Source of the DNA: an uncultured Phycisphaerales bacterium
Lineage (GTDB): Bacteria; Planctomycetota; Phycisphaerae; Tepidisphaerales; Tepidisphaeraceae
Reading direction: 5' to 3'
NCBI GenBank assembly: GCA_903871935.1
Contig: CAIQIQ010000119.1
Span: forward strand, 42,396 to 106,395
Length of the DNA stretch: 64,000 nucleotides
Below, piece after piece: positions 41,928 to 50,901 of this stretch. The notes beneath the pieces are model-generated. The model saw only the letters and a list, made by a program, of their open reading frames with translations. It made no database searches and was not told the DNA's origin. The number at the start of each line of letters is the position of its first letter. Position 1 is the stretch's first letter. The translations under genes and the position numbers were made by a program.

Positions 41928-43367
41928 TCACGCCGTCGGTCCCAGGCCGGCGCGCTCGTCAGCCTCGCTGTTGGCGATGGTGCGCCAGCCGGAGGCGGCA
42001 TAGCCAGCGGGATCCCACTGGCGGACGCGCAGCTCCAGTGTGGTGGCCTCTTCCCAGAGAGGTTCGAAGCGTTCGGCCCAGTAGCGTTCGAGCCAGATGG
42101 GGTCGACCAGGCCATCGAATGCCGCGAAGAGTTTCGCTTTGATCTCATCCGACTTGGCTACGCAATAGCGCAGATCGCGCAGGGCTTCCATCTCCGCCCA
42201 GCCGCCACGCCGACGGATGTCGCGCATACCGACGATCAACTGTTCACGAGTGCTGCGAACGCCGTCCCATGCGTGCATGCGGGCCTGATTCATTTCGGTG
42301 ACGACGGCCCGGCGCTGCACGAAGGCATCACGTTCGCCGACGGTTTCGAGGACTTTCAGGCAGGTTTCGATTCCGCCTTTGGGCAATTCGCCATCGTGCA
42401 GGATCAGGGCGCACATGACGGCCGCATCGAGAGCCGCATCGATGAAGATGGACATCGGCCGTTGGGTCTGGTGTCGGCTCCAGCCGGTGGCGAGGACGCC
42501 CTTCATGTTGTATTGGGTGGCCGCCCGCACCCACGTGAGAGTGTTGGCAGCCCGATCGTCAATGTCGGGCAGGTCAGCGCTGGGGGATTCGGCACCCTTG
42601 AAGCATCCAGCGCCCCAGAGACTCACACCGTGCTGTTTGAATCGCTCCATGAACTGGCCGTGTCGCTGCAGGGCGTCGCCGCCGTAGGCCCAGACCATCA
42701 GGTCAGCCTTGGGTGCGATTCGGCGCAGGGAGACATCATCCCAATGGCGCATCATGTCATCCCACAGGATGGGGCGGATGCCGCGGGCACGCAGCAGATC
42801 CAGGATCGGCTCGACATGCTGGAGGTACAGCGCGGCCTTCCCGTCTTGGCCGTGCTTCTCGATGAAGGCTTTGGTATCCGGGTGTGTGCCCATGCCGAAT
42901 GCTTCATCGCCGCCAAGATGAAAGTACTTGAGTTTCGGCGAGAGCGCCAGCACATCTTCCACCATCCTGGTTATCAGTTCGCGCGCACCGGGCGCCAGGG
43001 GGTTCAGCGTCGTCGCCTTGTGCGGGATCTCGCGCAGCTTCTCATATCCCGGCGTCTGCAGGGGCGTCTCCATGTGCCCCAGGCATTGCACTAGAGGGAT
43101 GACGTCGATGCCGAGGCGGGCGGCTTCGGCGCAAAAGTCGCGGATGGTTTGCGGTGAATAGGCGGTTTCACAGCGGAACCGTTCATCTACCGTCCACGGG
43201 AAGGTGTCTTCCCATTCGACTACGACTGCGTTATAGCCGGCCGCCGCCCACACCCGCAGCAGCGAGATCAGGCGCCTGCCCGTTGGCGGGCAACCTTTGA
43301 GGTCGAGATGGATCGGGCGGATTGGAACGACAGGAGTTGACTTAGCAAACAGACCGGCAGTGCTCAT
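41928..43367 (-). CDS. Glycoside hydrolase family 20-type hexosaminidase-like protein
   Basis: A 479-residue TIM-barrel protein. The GH20 catalytic pair is visible in Y-F-H-L-G-G-D-E-A-F (Asp-Glu at about 154-155 from the chosen start), preceded by P-L-V-Q-C-L-G-H-M-E. GH20 enzymes remove terminal beta-N-acetylhexosamines with substrate-assisted catalysis. The usual N-terminal GH20b domain and a signal peptide are missing, so it may be cytosolic and process imported oligosaccharides. The start at 43367 has AAAGG six bases upstream; an ATG at 43373 is too close to that site. It heads a minus-strand set with an aldolase, a DUF4105 protein and a DUF900 lipoprotein. Confidence 0.87.
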   Translation of the reverse strand: MSTAGLFAKSTPVVPIRPIHLDLKGCPPTGRRLISLLRVWAAAGYNAVVVEWEDTFPWTVDERFRCETAYSPQTIRDFCAEAARLGIDVIPLVQCLGHMETPLQTPGYEKLREIPHKATTLNPLAPGARELITRMVEDVLALSPKLKYFHLGGDEAFGMGTHPDTKAFIEKHGQDGKAALYLQHVEPILDLLRARGIRPILWDDMMRHWDDVSLRRIAPKADLMVWAYGGDALQRHGQFMERFKQHGVSLWGAGCFKGAESPSADLPDIDDRAANTLTWVRAATQYNMKGVLATGWSRHQTQRPMSIFIDAALDAAVMCALILHDGELPKGGIETCLKVLETVGERDAFVQRRAVVTEMNQARMHAWDGVRSTREQLIVGMRDIRRRGGWAEMEALRDLRYCVAKSDEIKAKLFAAFDGLVDPIWLERYWAERFEPLWEEATTLELRVRQWDPAGYAASGWRTIANSEADERAGLGPTA

Positions 43368-43552
43368 GATCATCCTTTACCGTTAAGACGAAGGCGATTA
43401 TGTCGTGGGCGTTTGAGGATTGCCAATGGCCGGGCACGCTATGCGGCGGCGGAGGCGATCTGGTGGCGGATGCCGGCTAAGGTAGCGTCGATGGCGGTGG
43501 AACACTTGTCTTTCGCGCCCGGCGTTCCGTTTTGTTCCATCTCCTTCTGGAC

Positions 43553-43560
43553 TTGTACAA
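43553..43560. promoter_or_regulatory. Palindrome TTGTACAA upstream of the RraA-operon promoter
   Basis: A perfect 8-bp palindrome lying 6 bp upstream of the -35 box of the promoter at 43566-43594. TTGTACAA-type palindromes are typical GntR-family operators, so a repressor or activator site is plausible. Confidence 0.35.
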
Positions 43561-43565
43561 AACAA

Positions 43566-43594
43566 TTAACAGGGGAGGTCAAGTAAGCTATAGT
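43566..43594 (+). promoter_or_regulatory. Sigma-70-type promoter of the RraA-M20-creatininase operon
   Basis: TTAACA (43566-43571), a 17-bp spacer and TATAGT (43589-43594), about 38 bp before the ATG at 43633. The leader ends in GCAGGAGAT just before that ATG. Two mismatches to the consensus in total make this one of the best promoters in the window. Confidence 0.65.
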
Positions 43595-43632
43595 CGTGGC
43601 TGAGAAGCACAAAAGAAAGGATTGCAGGAGAT

Positions 43633-44313
43633 ATGGAGAAGCACTATTTGCACGGGAAGATAATCACGGATGTCGCAAGACCCGATAAGAAGATTGTGGA
43701 AGGTTTCAGGAAGCATGATGTGTGCAAGATCGGCGATTCGATGAAGGCTTATGGTCTGATGGATTACCAGATCAAGCCGATCGCAAAGGGGATGAAGGTG
43801 TGCGGGCCGGCTTGCACGGTGCTGACACGGCCGGGGGACGCGCTGTACGTCCAGAAGGTCATTGAGGTGCTGAAGCCGGGCGACGTCGTGGTGATCGATG
43901 CGGGAGATATCAGGGATGTGGCCTGCATTGGCGAGCGACTTAGCCAATACATGAAGATGAAAGGGTGTACGGGCGTTGTAGTGGACGGGGCGATTCGGGA
44001 TTCGGCCGGCATCATCGACATTGGGCTGCCTACGTTCAGCAAGTCGATTTGTACCAAGATCTTCGGCTCGATCGGGCCAGGCGCGATCAATGTCCCGATC
44101 CAGTGCGGCGGCGTGCCAGTAAAGCCCGGCGATATCATCGTCGGCGACGATGATGGCGTGGTATGCGTGCCCATGGAAGTGGCCGCGGAAGTGCTTGCCA
44201 CTGCAGACCATCATCTGGCGGATGAGCTTTACCGACTGAAGCAGATCGTGGAGGAAGGCAAGAGCGTAACCGAAGTGTTTGGTCTGGCCGACAAGCTCAA
44301 GAAATGGGAGTAG
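43633..44313 (+). CDS. RraA-family protein (HMG/CHA aldolase-like)
   Basis: A 226-residue RraA-fold protein. The family signature G-D-V-V-V-I-D-A-G-D and the catalytic-type V-V-V-D-G-A-I-R-D-S (Arg122-Asp123) are present, with G-D-I-I-V-G-D-D-D-G-V-V near the C-terminus. Members are either 4-hydroxy-4-methyl-2-oxoglutarate/oxaloacetate-type lyases or RNase E inhibitors. The conserved Arg-Asp pair and the operon context favour a lyase or decarboxylase. The ATG follows GCAGGAGAT and a good promoter. An M20 amidohydrolase starts 4 bp downstream, then a creatininase-family gene, indicating a catabolic operon. Confidence 0.9.
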   Translation: MEKHYLHGKIITDVARPDKKIVEGFRKHDVCKIGDSMKAYGLMDYQIKPIAKGMKVCGPACTVLTRPGDALYVQKVIEVLKPGDVVVIDAGDIRDVACIGERLSQYMKMKGCTGVVVDGAIRDSAGIIDIGLPTFSKSICTKIFGSIGPGAINVPIQCGGVPVKPGDIIVGDDDGVVCVPMEVAAEVLATADHHLADELYRLKQIVEEGKSVTEVFGLADKLKKWE

Positions 44314-44317
44314 GCTT

Positions 44318-45502
44318 GTGACGCACGATTTGAAGGATGTAATCCGGAAGGAAACTGCGCGCTACTCGGAGCGCCTCAGAAAGATAGCGTCGAGCCTTCA
44401 TGAGCATCCGGAGATAAGCTCCCGCGAATACCAGACGGCGGAACTGCTTGCAAGCGAGCTGGCGGCCGAGGGTTTTGCGGTGGAAAGGAAGGCAGGGGGC
44501 CTCGATACCGCATTCGTGGCTTCTTACATCAACAACCCTAAGGCGCCGGCCATAGGCCTGCTGGCTGAGTTTGATGCGCTGCCTGAGATCGGGCACGCGT
44601 GCGGCCATAATCTCATTGCGGCCGCATCGCTGGGTGCGGCAATGGTGCTGAAGAAGGTCTTGCCTCCGGAACTGGTGAACCTGAAGGTGTTTGGGACGCC
44701 TGCGGAGGAGACGTCGGGAGGCAAGCTCCCGATGCTGGAGCAGGGCGTCTTTAGCGATACCGACGTGCTGATGATGTTTCACCCTCACACGGTCACGTGC
44801 GGGCTTCGTCCGTGTATCGGCCGGACTTCGCTGGCATTTGAGTTCTTCGGCAAGTCTGTGCACGCCTCTACCTATCCCGATAGGGGGATCAACGCTCTAG
44901 ATGCGGTGATTCTCACGTTTAACAATATCAACGCACTGAGGCAGCAGCTCCGGGACGGCACGAGAGTCCACGGCATCATTACCGACGGCGGGAAGCTCCC
45001 GAATATCATTCCTGACCATGCAAGGGCTGAGTTCTTTGTCAGATCGAGCAGCAAGCCCTACATGGAGGAAATAGCGCAGCGAGTCATAAGCTGTGCGCAA
45101 GCCGGGGCCAAGGCAACAGGGGCAGAGCTGAAGATCAGCCACCCGCTGCCGGTGTATTTGCCCGATATACCGGTCGATTCGCTGATCGAATGCTTTGAAG
45201 AGAATCTGAGGGAGCTGGGCTTGGCGGTGGATAAGCTTGAGCCGCCTTTGCGGATGGGTTCGTCGGATTTTGGGAACGTCAGCCAGGTGATTCCCTCGGT
45301 GATGGGCTTCATTAAGATAGCGGAGGAGGGCACGGCCACGCATTCCAGGCAATTTGCGGAAGCGGCGATCTCGGAACGAGGCATCCTTGGGATGCTCAAT
45401 GCAGTGTCGGCTCTATCCATGACGGCGGCCGACATCCTTACGGTTCCCGGATTGCTGGAGAAGATCAGACAGGACTATAAGGACCGCGTCGTTCGAGCGT
45501 AA
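44318..45502 (+). CDS. M20-family amidohydrolase/metallopeptidase
   Basis: A 394-residue M20 (AbgB-like) amidohydrolase. The metal-site segments are seen in S-L-H-E-H-P-E-I-S near 30, G-H-A-C-G-H-N-L-I near 90, the general-base E-E-T-S-G-G near 130, and M-F-H-P-H near 150. The lid domain carries K-S-V-H-A-S-T-Y-P. The enzymes cleave amide bonds of N-acyl or peptidyl amino compounds with zinc or similar metals. The start is the GTG at 44318 behind GGGAG; 13 upstream codons overlap the RraA gene. It is part of the RraA-M20-creatininase operon. Confidence 0.92.
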   Translation: MTHDLKDVIRKETARYSERLRKIASSLHEHPEISSREYQTAELLASELAAEGFAVERKAGGLDTAFVASYINNPKAPAIGLLAEFDALPEIGHACGHNLIAAASLGAAMVLKKVLPPELVNLKVFGTPAEETSGGKLPMLEQGVFSDTDVLMMFHPHTVTCGLRPCIGRTSLAFEFFGKSVHASTYPDRGINALDAVILTFNNINALRQQLRDGTRVHGIITDGGKLPNIIPDHARAEFFVRSSSKPYMEEIAQRVISCAQAGAKATGAELKISHPLPVYLPDIPVDSLIECFEENLRELGLAVDKLEPPLRMGSSDFGNVSQVIPSVMGFIKIAEEGTATHSRQFAEAAISERGILGMLNAVSALSMTAADILTVPGLLEKIRQDYKDRVVRA

Positions 45503-45545
45503 CGACCGGCGCAGTGGTTCTATTGACAACCAATGGAAGCGAAAA

Positions 45546-46355
45546 ATGAGCAATCCAAATCCAGGTAAGGGAAAGAAGAAGACCGCGCTGTTCAGGATGA
45601 CATGGAAGGAAGTCCAGGAGGCGTTTTCAAAGAATCCTACCATACTGATTCCAATGGGCTCCATTGAGCAGCACGGACCGCAGACGCCTACGGGTGATTA
45701 CAGGTATATGGATGTTGTTTCCGATTTGATTGCGCAGAATAGCGGCGCGGTCTATGCACCGACCATTCCCTGGGGATATTCGGAGTATTTCAAGCATTTT
45801 CCGGGATGCCTGACACTGAAGCCCGATACCTTGAAGGCCATCCTTTGTGACACGATGGATGGATTTCTGCGGCATAATCTTGACCATTTCGTTTTCGTAT
45901 GCGGACATAAAGGGGACATGCCTATCCTGGAGCAGGTTGCCCGCGAGATAAAGGACAAATGCCGTATCCGGGTTGCCACGATAGAGCCGTTAAGCTGGCT
46001 TACCGGCGATTTTATGCGCAAACTTTACGGCGTTGAGAAGATCGACATCGGGCATGGGAGCGACCCCATGACTTCCATCGCGATGCACCTGTTTCCTGAT
46101 GATGTCAGGATGGATCTGGTTGAGAAGGGCAATCCAAGCTCGTATGCGGGAATGTCTGTCAAAGGCATGAGTTGTCTGGATTTCCAAGGATTCCCGGCAT
46201 ACCTCTATCTGGATACGAATGAAATCGCGCCCAACGGGGTTCTTGGCGATGCCAGCCACGCCAGTGCGGAAGCGGGGAAGGCATGTGTCGAGAGAATGGT
46301 CAAGGTCGGGTCGGATTTCGTGAACTGGTTTACAGAACAGGCAACCAAGTGCTGA
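45546..46355 (+). CDS. Creatininase-family amidohydrolase
   Basis: A 269-residue creatininase-family protein. The metal-binding start I-L-I-P-M-G-S-I-E-Q-H-G-P-Q-T-P-T-G-D is complete (Glu, His and Asp ligands). A second His lies in F-V-C-G-H-K-G-D-M-P and a later one in I-G-H-G-S-D-P-M-T-S. The family includes creatininase and enzymes that open cyclic amides or deformylate cofactor precursors (for example in F420/FAPy metabolism). The substrate is not identifiable. It ends the RraA-M20 operon; together the two amidohydrolases suggest breakdown of a cyclic amide or N-acylated compound. Confidence 0.9.
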   Translation: MSNPNPGKGKKKTALFRMTWKEVQEAFSKNPTILIPMGSIEQHGPQTPTGDYRYMDVVSDLIAQNSGAVYAPTIPWGYSEYFKHFPGCLTLKPDTLKAILCDTMDGFLRHNLDHFVFVCGHKGDMPILEQVAREIKDKCRIRVATIEPLSWLTGDFMRKLYGVEKIDIGHGSDPMTSIAMHLFPDDVRMDLVEKGNPSSYAGMSVKGMSCLDFQGFPAYLYLDTNEIAPNGVLGDASHASAEAGKACVERMVKVGSDFVNWFTEQATKC

Positions 46356-46420
46356 GGCGATATCCGCTTCACATTCGTGTCCGCCAAGCGTGAAGTCCAG
46401 CCCGTTTCGGCCGAAATCCA

Positions 46421-47332
46421 TCAGGCCTCAGGCGATACGCCGACTGAATCAAGGCGCCGTTTTGCCTCTGCGTAGACGTCTGCAGGCAGGGGTCCCTGCT
46501 GCGCAATGCGCACGTTTTCCATGAGGTGCTCGGGTTTCATCGTGCCCACGATGGTTGTGTGGCAGTGGGGATGAGTCAACGTGAATCGGAGAAGGAAAGC
46601 CGTGCGACTTTCACCCTTATCAAGCAGCTCGTCGAGTTTCGCTTCATCGAATTTCTTCCAGCGATCCTTGCCGCCGAGGCCTTGGCCCGGTTCGCCCCTG
46701 GCGACGCCGCCGCGGACGATCACGCCGGCTCCGGCCTGGCCGGCTTTGGTGATCAGATTCTCGTGCTGACGTTCGAGGGCCGAATAGGGAATCTGGAAGG
46801 TATCGAAGACACCCCAGTCGATGTAGGTTGCCAGGTGTGGGCTTGTGGAGGAGCAGCCGATGAAGCGGATGGCACCTTCCTTTTGCAGTTCCTTGAGCGT
46901 GTCAACGACCTTGTTCTTTTCGGCCAACTCCACCGAGGGGTTGTGCAACTGCAGCAGATCGACCTGGGATATCTGCATCTTGAGCAGGGAATCGGCGATG
47001 TTGCGCCGGATATGCTCACGATCCCAGAAGTGGGGTGTTTCATCATGGTCACCGGCGTAAGTCATGGTGCAACCGCACTTGGTCGCGATCGTAAACTCCT
47101 TGCGACGACCTGAGAGGTGACGGCCGATGTAGAGTTCACTTTTCCCGTAGTCATTGGCGGTATCGATGAAGGTGATGCCGGCGTCGAGCACGGCATTCAG
47201 GATGGTTTTCGCCTGGTCATCGCCGCAGGGCCGCCCGCCCCAGATCCGCTCACCTCGAACTTCCATGGCTCCATAGCCGAGTTGCGTGACAGTAAGACCG
47301 GTACGGCCGAGTTTTCTGGTTGGCAGTCCCAT
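46421..47332 (-). CDS. Aldo/keto reductase
   Basis: A 303-residue AKR-family TIM barrel with the catalytic tetrad Asp57, Tyr62 (D-T-A-N-D-Y-G), Lys85 (I-A-T-K-C-G) and His130 (L-Q-L-H-N-P). The start is the ATG behind CAGGAGAGCAGC. The protein opens with the Tas/YajO-like R-K-L-G-R-T-G-L-T-V-T-Q-L-G-Y-G. It uses NAD(P)H on aldehydes, ketoses or similar compounds. It is convergent with the creatininase gene and lies 104 bp downstream of the large secreted protein in the same direction. A sugar-oxidoreductase role is an inference from the neighbourhood. Confidence 0.92.
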   Translation of the reverse strand: MGLPTRKLGRTGLTVTQLGYGAMEVRGERIWGGRPCGDDQAKTILNAVLDAGITFIDTANDYGKSELYIGRHLSGRRKEFTIATKCGCTMTYAGDHDETPHFWDREHIRRNIADSLLKMQISQVDLLQLHNPSVELAEKNKVVDTLKELQKEGAIRFIGCSSTSPHLATYIDWGVFDTFQIPYSALERQHENLITKAGQAGAGVIVRGGVARGEPGQGLGGKDRWKKFDEAKLDELLDKGESRTAFLLRFTLTHPHCHTTIVGTMKPEHLMENVRIAQQGPLPADVYAEAKRRLDSVGVSPEA

Positions 47333-47436
47333 GCTGCTCTCCTGTAACAATGCGAGTTGTGGAATTGTCGCCACATTCTAGACCGCATGGTCGAGATTGT
47401 CAGCCGGCATGTTCGTCGGATTCTGACGGAGCGCTG

Positions 47437-50400
47437 TTACCTCAGAGTCTCAATGGCATCACTCACATTGGCGCGGAAGGTGGTCCAGTCGTCCACCGGG
47501 AATATGGAGTCATGTTCGCGCTGGCCGAGCTTGAAGCTGGCCATGCGGTCATCGATGAGCTTTTGCGCTGCCTGGGCTGCCGGCGTGCCGGCCTTCTCAT
47601 GAGCCAGACGCTGCAGGGTCAGGAGGCGACGGTAGTCGCCCAGACCTTCGCGCTTGCGCTCAAAGAGGTCGAGGCAGGGGATCAGCTTGCCATCCGGGGA
47701 TGACTGGCACCAGGCGTAATCATCTTCCCGGCCGTCCAAGGCGTAGAACGGGTCGCCGGACGTGCAGTTCCAGTGCCAGGAGATTCGGAACTTCATGCCG
47801 AACTGCTTGGCGGCTTTATACATGTAATCGCCGAAGGTCCAGCGATTGCCGCCGTTGTAGAATGCCCACTGGCAGCCGGCATCGTGGAGAATCTTGATCG
47901 CCGCCTCATCGTGGCCGTTGAGATCGGGGATCTCCACAGCTTTGCACAGGCGGGCGTGGGGGCTGGTGGCATCGGATCCTTCATAGCTGGTGGCGAAGGT
48001 GAAGTAGGGTGGGCCTTTGGGGAAAGCCTTGCGATAAGCTTCGCAGTTCTCCGCGGCTTTGGTCACATCGTCGCCGACCGGCTCATCGCCCAGGTTGATG
48101 AAATAGGGGACCCAGCCCGCTTCCTCGGCGTGCTTCTGCACGTCCGTGTAGATCGCCTTGAGGAACTGGCTGTAGTCTTTGAATCCGGCCGAAGTCATCG
48201 CCTGGGTATCAATAAAGTAAGCGTTGTAGCCGTAGATCAGTGTGCTGTAGAAGATGACGCCTTTGAAACCCAGGCTCTTGGCATTCGCCATCAGTTTGTC
48301 GGCGTCCTTGAAGTCCAGTTGCGGCTTGCCATCGCGGAAGCCGCTGTAGCGAACTATCGCGCCGGAACTGAAGTCGGTAAAGCCGTACTCGCGCATCTTC
48401 TTCAGGCTGGCGAGGTCGTCCATATAGGGTACATTGCAACCCCAGGGGCCGGCGGGAATGTCCATTTCATCCAAGGCGCCCTTGCGCACGCGCAGCTCCA
48501 CCGGGACTTCGGCCGTGCCGCCCTTTTCGCTCTTGAGGGTAATCTTGCCGGCGTAGCGACCGGGTTTCGCGTCAGCGGGCGTCTTCACCGTCAGCCAGAA
48601 CTGACGGACGATGTCTTTGGGCATCTCGACCGTGTTGTCGGGCATGACAAAACGAGGGCCGATGCTGTAGACCGATCCTTCCATTGTCACGCGCCCAATA
48701 CGATATGAGACGTAGCCGATGTCGATGGCCGATGCGGGGATGGTACCGGCATCACCGCGCAGGTCATTTGCCAGGGCCGTTACCTTGCCCAGGTCCTTCA
48801 AGGGCACCATCGCCACATTCAGCGGACCGTATTCACCAGCAAAGACGTCGGCCGACAACGGCTTGCCCAGTTCCGACTTGAAGGGTGTGTCGTTGTAGTA
48901 GACATCCTGCATGATGTTTCGGGTGAAGGTGAGGAAGCCCTGTTTCCTATCTGCATCGGTGGGTGCAAGCGGATCACCGCTGGCGGTATGCACCGTGCGT
49001 TTGAAGTAGTTGTCAAAGTGGAAGCGCCGCCGGCCCTCAACATACTTGAGGAACTTGGCGCCTTCGGCGGCTTTATCCGCCGGGAAGATCACCATGGCGC
49101 AGACGGCACAGGCCTCGCCTTCGCCGCCGAATTCCACAAAAAGCTGGCCATTGGTCACATCCACATCGAAAACCTTTTCGTCATAGTTCTTCTGGTACTT
49201 ATCGAAGGTATTGTCCGTCGGCAGATCGTCGATGTTCCAGTAGCGGAAATTCTGCTTCTTGCGTTCTGGATCGCCCATGGTTTCCTGGACGACCACGTTG
49301 CCGTTGGCTTTGATGGTGCGCTTTGACCAGGTCTGCACTTCACCCCAATACAGATTGGGGCGATTGACATTGACCCAGACGTGATATTTGCCATTGGGTA
49401 CATCCACAGCCATGCCGCCCTGGCTGATATCGAGATAATCCTGATAGAGGGGCTCGGGCTGGAGAGCATTCTGTCCATTGGGGGTGCCGGCATCTTTGAG
49501 CCCAAAGCCCTTGCCGACGCTATAGGTGCTGGAGGGAACGATGGGCGTAAATCCTTCCATGACCGGGCAGGTGTTGTTGGGCTGGAAATCAAACGCCCAC
49601 AATCCGTCAAAGGCCGCTTTGGCCGCTTCCTCATCGCGCTCGACGCGGACGTTATCAATGAACAAGGGCGCCTGAGGTTTGTCATCGATGGCAAAAACCA
49701 GCCGCGTGATATTGCCCGCGTCCAGCATGCGGCCGGGCCGCGATTTCTCGCCGACGTAGAGCTGCTTGATCGGAACGATCAGGGTGCTTTGGCCCGGCGG
49801 AACAATCGTGGTGTAGTTGACGCGAGTGTAATAGTCCGTGGTGCCGGCATCGCGAATCTCAATGACGAGATTCAGCGGATCTTTGGCGGCGGTATAAACA
49901 TCGGCCTTGAGATAGTCATATCCCTTCCAATCCTGTTTGGCCGACATCGAAGCATAGCTCCTGTCAATCCGCATGGCCTTCTGGCCATCGGTGGCATGCT
50001 CGGTGACGATGGTGGCCGATGCATTCGCGTCACCGACCTCGAACGGGCTGTCCGTCTCAAAAGAAGTGATGAGCTTGGTCGCCGGTCCTTGGAAGGTGAC
50101 CTTACGGGATTCCAGGCTGGTGCCGCAGGCGTAGCAGTTCTTCCAGGCGGCCATATTGCGCGCTGAACACTCGGGGCAACGGACGGCTGACGCGTCGATC
50201 TTGCCCGGCGGGGCGATCGGCGCCTCTTCGCTTCCCAGCACCGGCTTGGGAGTCAGGGCAACCTCAGCGCCCACTTTCTCCACCGTCACATCATCCACCC
50301 AGAGATATCCAGGAGCGCATAGCCCAAACGAGGCCGTCACCTGCTTTTTCGTTTTGACTTCCCCGACATAGCTTAGCAAGGTCCAGCCGAAGGTACCGTT

Positions 50401-50796
50401 CTTCTCAAGTTGGTAATAACCATCATCATCGCCGCCATTAAAGCGGAATTCGGTCGTCCAATTCCACGTGCCCGTTCCGATCTCCAGCCCACGAAGATAA
50501 GCGGTGACGCGATAGCGCCCCGGCTCCAGTTCGGGGCTCTGCCCCAGTCGCATTTTCGGAGCGTTGCTGCCGACGAGCATTGCCGATTCCTGGCCGGTAT
50601 GTGCAATCGGGCTGACGCGCAGATCGCACTGGCCTTCGTGTGTGCTGAACGCCCAGCCAGGGAACGGCGCCTGGGCGTTACCAGGTGCGTTCTGTTCAAA
50701 AGATGGGTTTTGCACGAAGTTCTTTTCTGCCGCTAATGCCGTGCAGCCCCATGCCAGAGCGATCACCGACACCACGGGCAGCGCAAATCGGAACAT
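47437..50796 (-). CDS. Very large secreted carbohydrate-associated protein with internal zinc ribbon
   Basis: A 1119-residue protein starting at the ATG behind AGGAGATTGCC; the 324 upstream open codons are spurious. A signal peptide lies at 1-23 (A-L-A-A). Residues about 26-180 form a CBM4/9-like beta-sandwich (F-V-Q-N-P-S-F-E). Residues about 203-230 carry a zinc ribbon, R-C-P-E-C-S-A-R-N...N-C-Y-A-C-G, with Cys207/210/221/224. Residues about 240-390 look like a second CBM (L-I-T-S-F-E-T-D-S). A galactose-binding/malectin-like domain follows. The C-terminal half has a DUF4091-like beta domain and a TIM-barrel region (I-N-L-G-D-E-P-V-G-D, W-H-W-N-C-T). The whole suggests an extracytoplasmic polysaccharide-degrading enzyme; the zinc ribbon in such a protein is unusual. 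Confidence 0.85.
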   Translation of the reverse strand: MFRFALPVVSVIALAWGCTALAAEKNFVQNPSFEQNAPGNAQAPFPGWAFSTHEGQCDLRVSPIAHTGQESAMLVGSNAPKMRLGQSPELEPGRYRVTAYLRGLEIGTGTWNWTTEFRFNGGDDDGYYQLEKNGTFGWTLLSYVGEVKTKKQVTASFGLCAPGYLWVDDVTVEKVGAEVALTPKPVLGSEEAPIAPPGKIDASAVRCPECSARNMAAWKNCYACGTSLESRKVTFQGPATKLITSFETDSPFEVGDANASATIVTEHATDGQKAMRIDRSYASMSAKQDWKGYDYLKADVYTAAKDPLNLVIEIRDAGTTDYYTRVNYTTIVPPGQSTLIVPIKQLYVGEKSRPGRMLDAGNITRLVFAIDDKPQAPLFIDNVRVERDEEAAKAAFDGLWAFDFQPNNTCPVMEGFTPIVPSSTYSVGKGFGLKDAGTPNGQNALQPEPLYQDYLDISQGGMAVDVPNGKYHVWVNVNRPNLYWGEVQTWSKRTIKANGNVVVQETMGDPERKKQNFRYWNIDDLPTDNTFDKYQKNYDEKVFDVDVTNGQLFVEFGGEGEACAVCAMVIFPADKAAEGAKFLKYVEGRRRFHFDNYFKRTVHTASGDPLAPTDADRKQGFLTFTRNIMQDVYYNDTPFKSELGKPLSADVFAGEYGPLNVAMVPLKDLGKVTALANDLRGDAGTIPASAIDIGYVSYRIGRVTMEGSVYSIGPRFVMPDNTVEMPKDIVRQFWLTVKTPADAKPGRYAGKITLKSEKGGTAEVPVELRVRKGALDEMDIPAGPWGCNVPYMDDLASLKKMREYGFTDFSSGAIVRYSGFRDGKPQLDFKDADKLMANAKSLGFKGVIFYSTLIYGYNAYFIDTQAMTSAGFKDYSQFLKAIYTDVQKHAEEAGWVPYFINLGDEPVGDDVTKAAENCEAYRKAFPKGPPYFTFATSYEGSDATSPHARLCKAVEIPDLNGHDEAAIKILHDAGCQWAFYNGGNRWTFGDYMYKAAKQFGMKFRISWHWNCTSGDPFYALDGREDDYAWCQSSPDGKLIPCLDLFERKREGLGDYRRLLTLQRLAHEKAGTPAAQAAQKLIDDRMASFKLGQREHDSIFPVDDWTTFRANVSDAIETLR

Positions 50797-50901
50797 GGCA
50801 ATCTCCTGTTGGTAGGTAATCCACAGTACATTACACCTCTTGCCGTGTAAACGTTGTCTCGCATAGGGCACACCCCCGGTTCTGCCAGTAGAATCGCCGC
50901 C

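Noticed and set aside
46405..46416. TTTCGGCCGAAA palindrome between convergent stops as a terminator
   Set aside because: It has no loop and no T-tract. A 12-bp palindrome alone is weak evidence.
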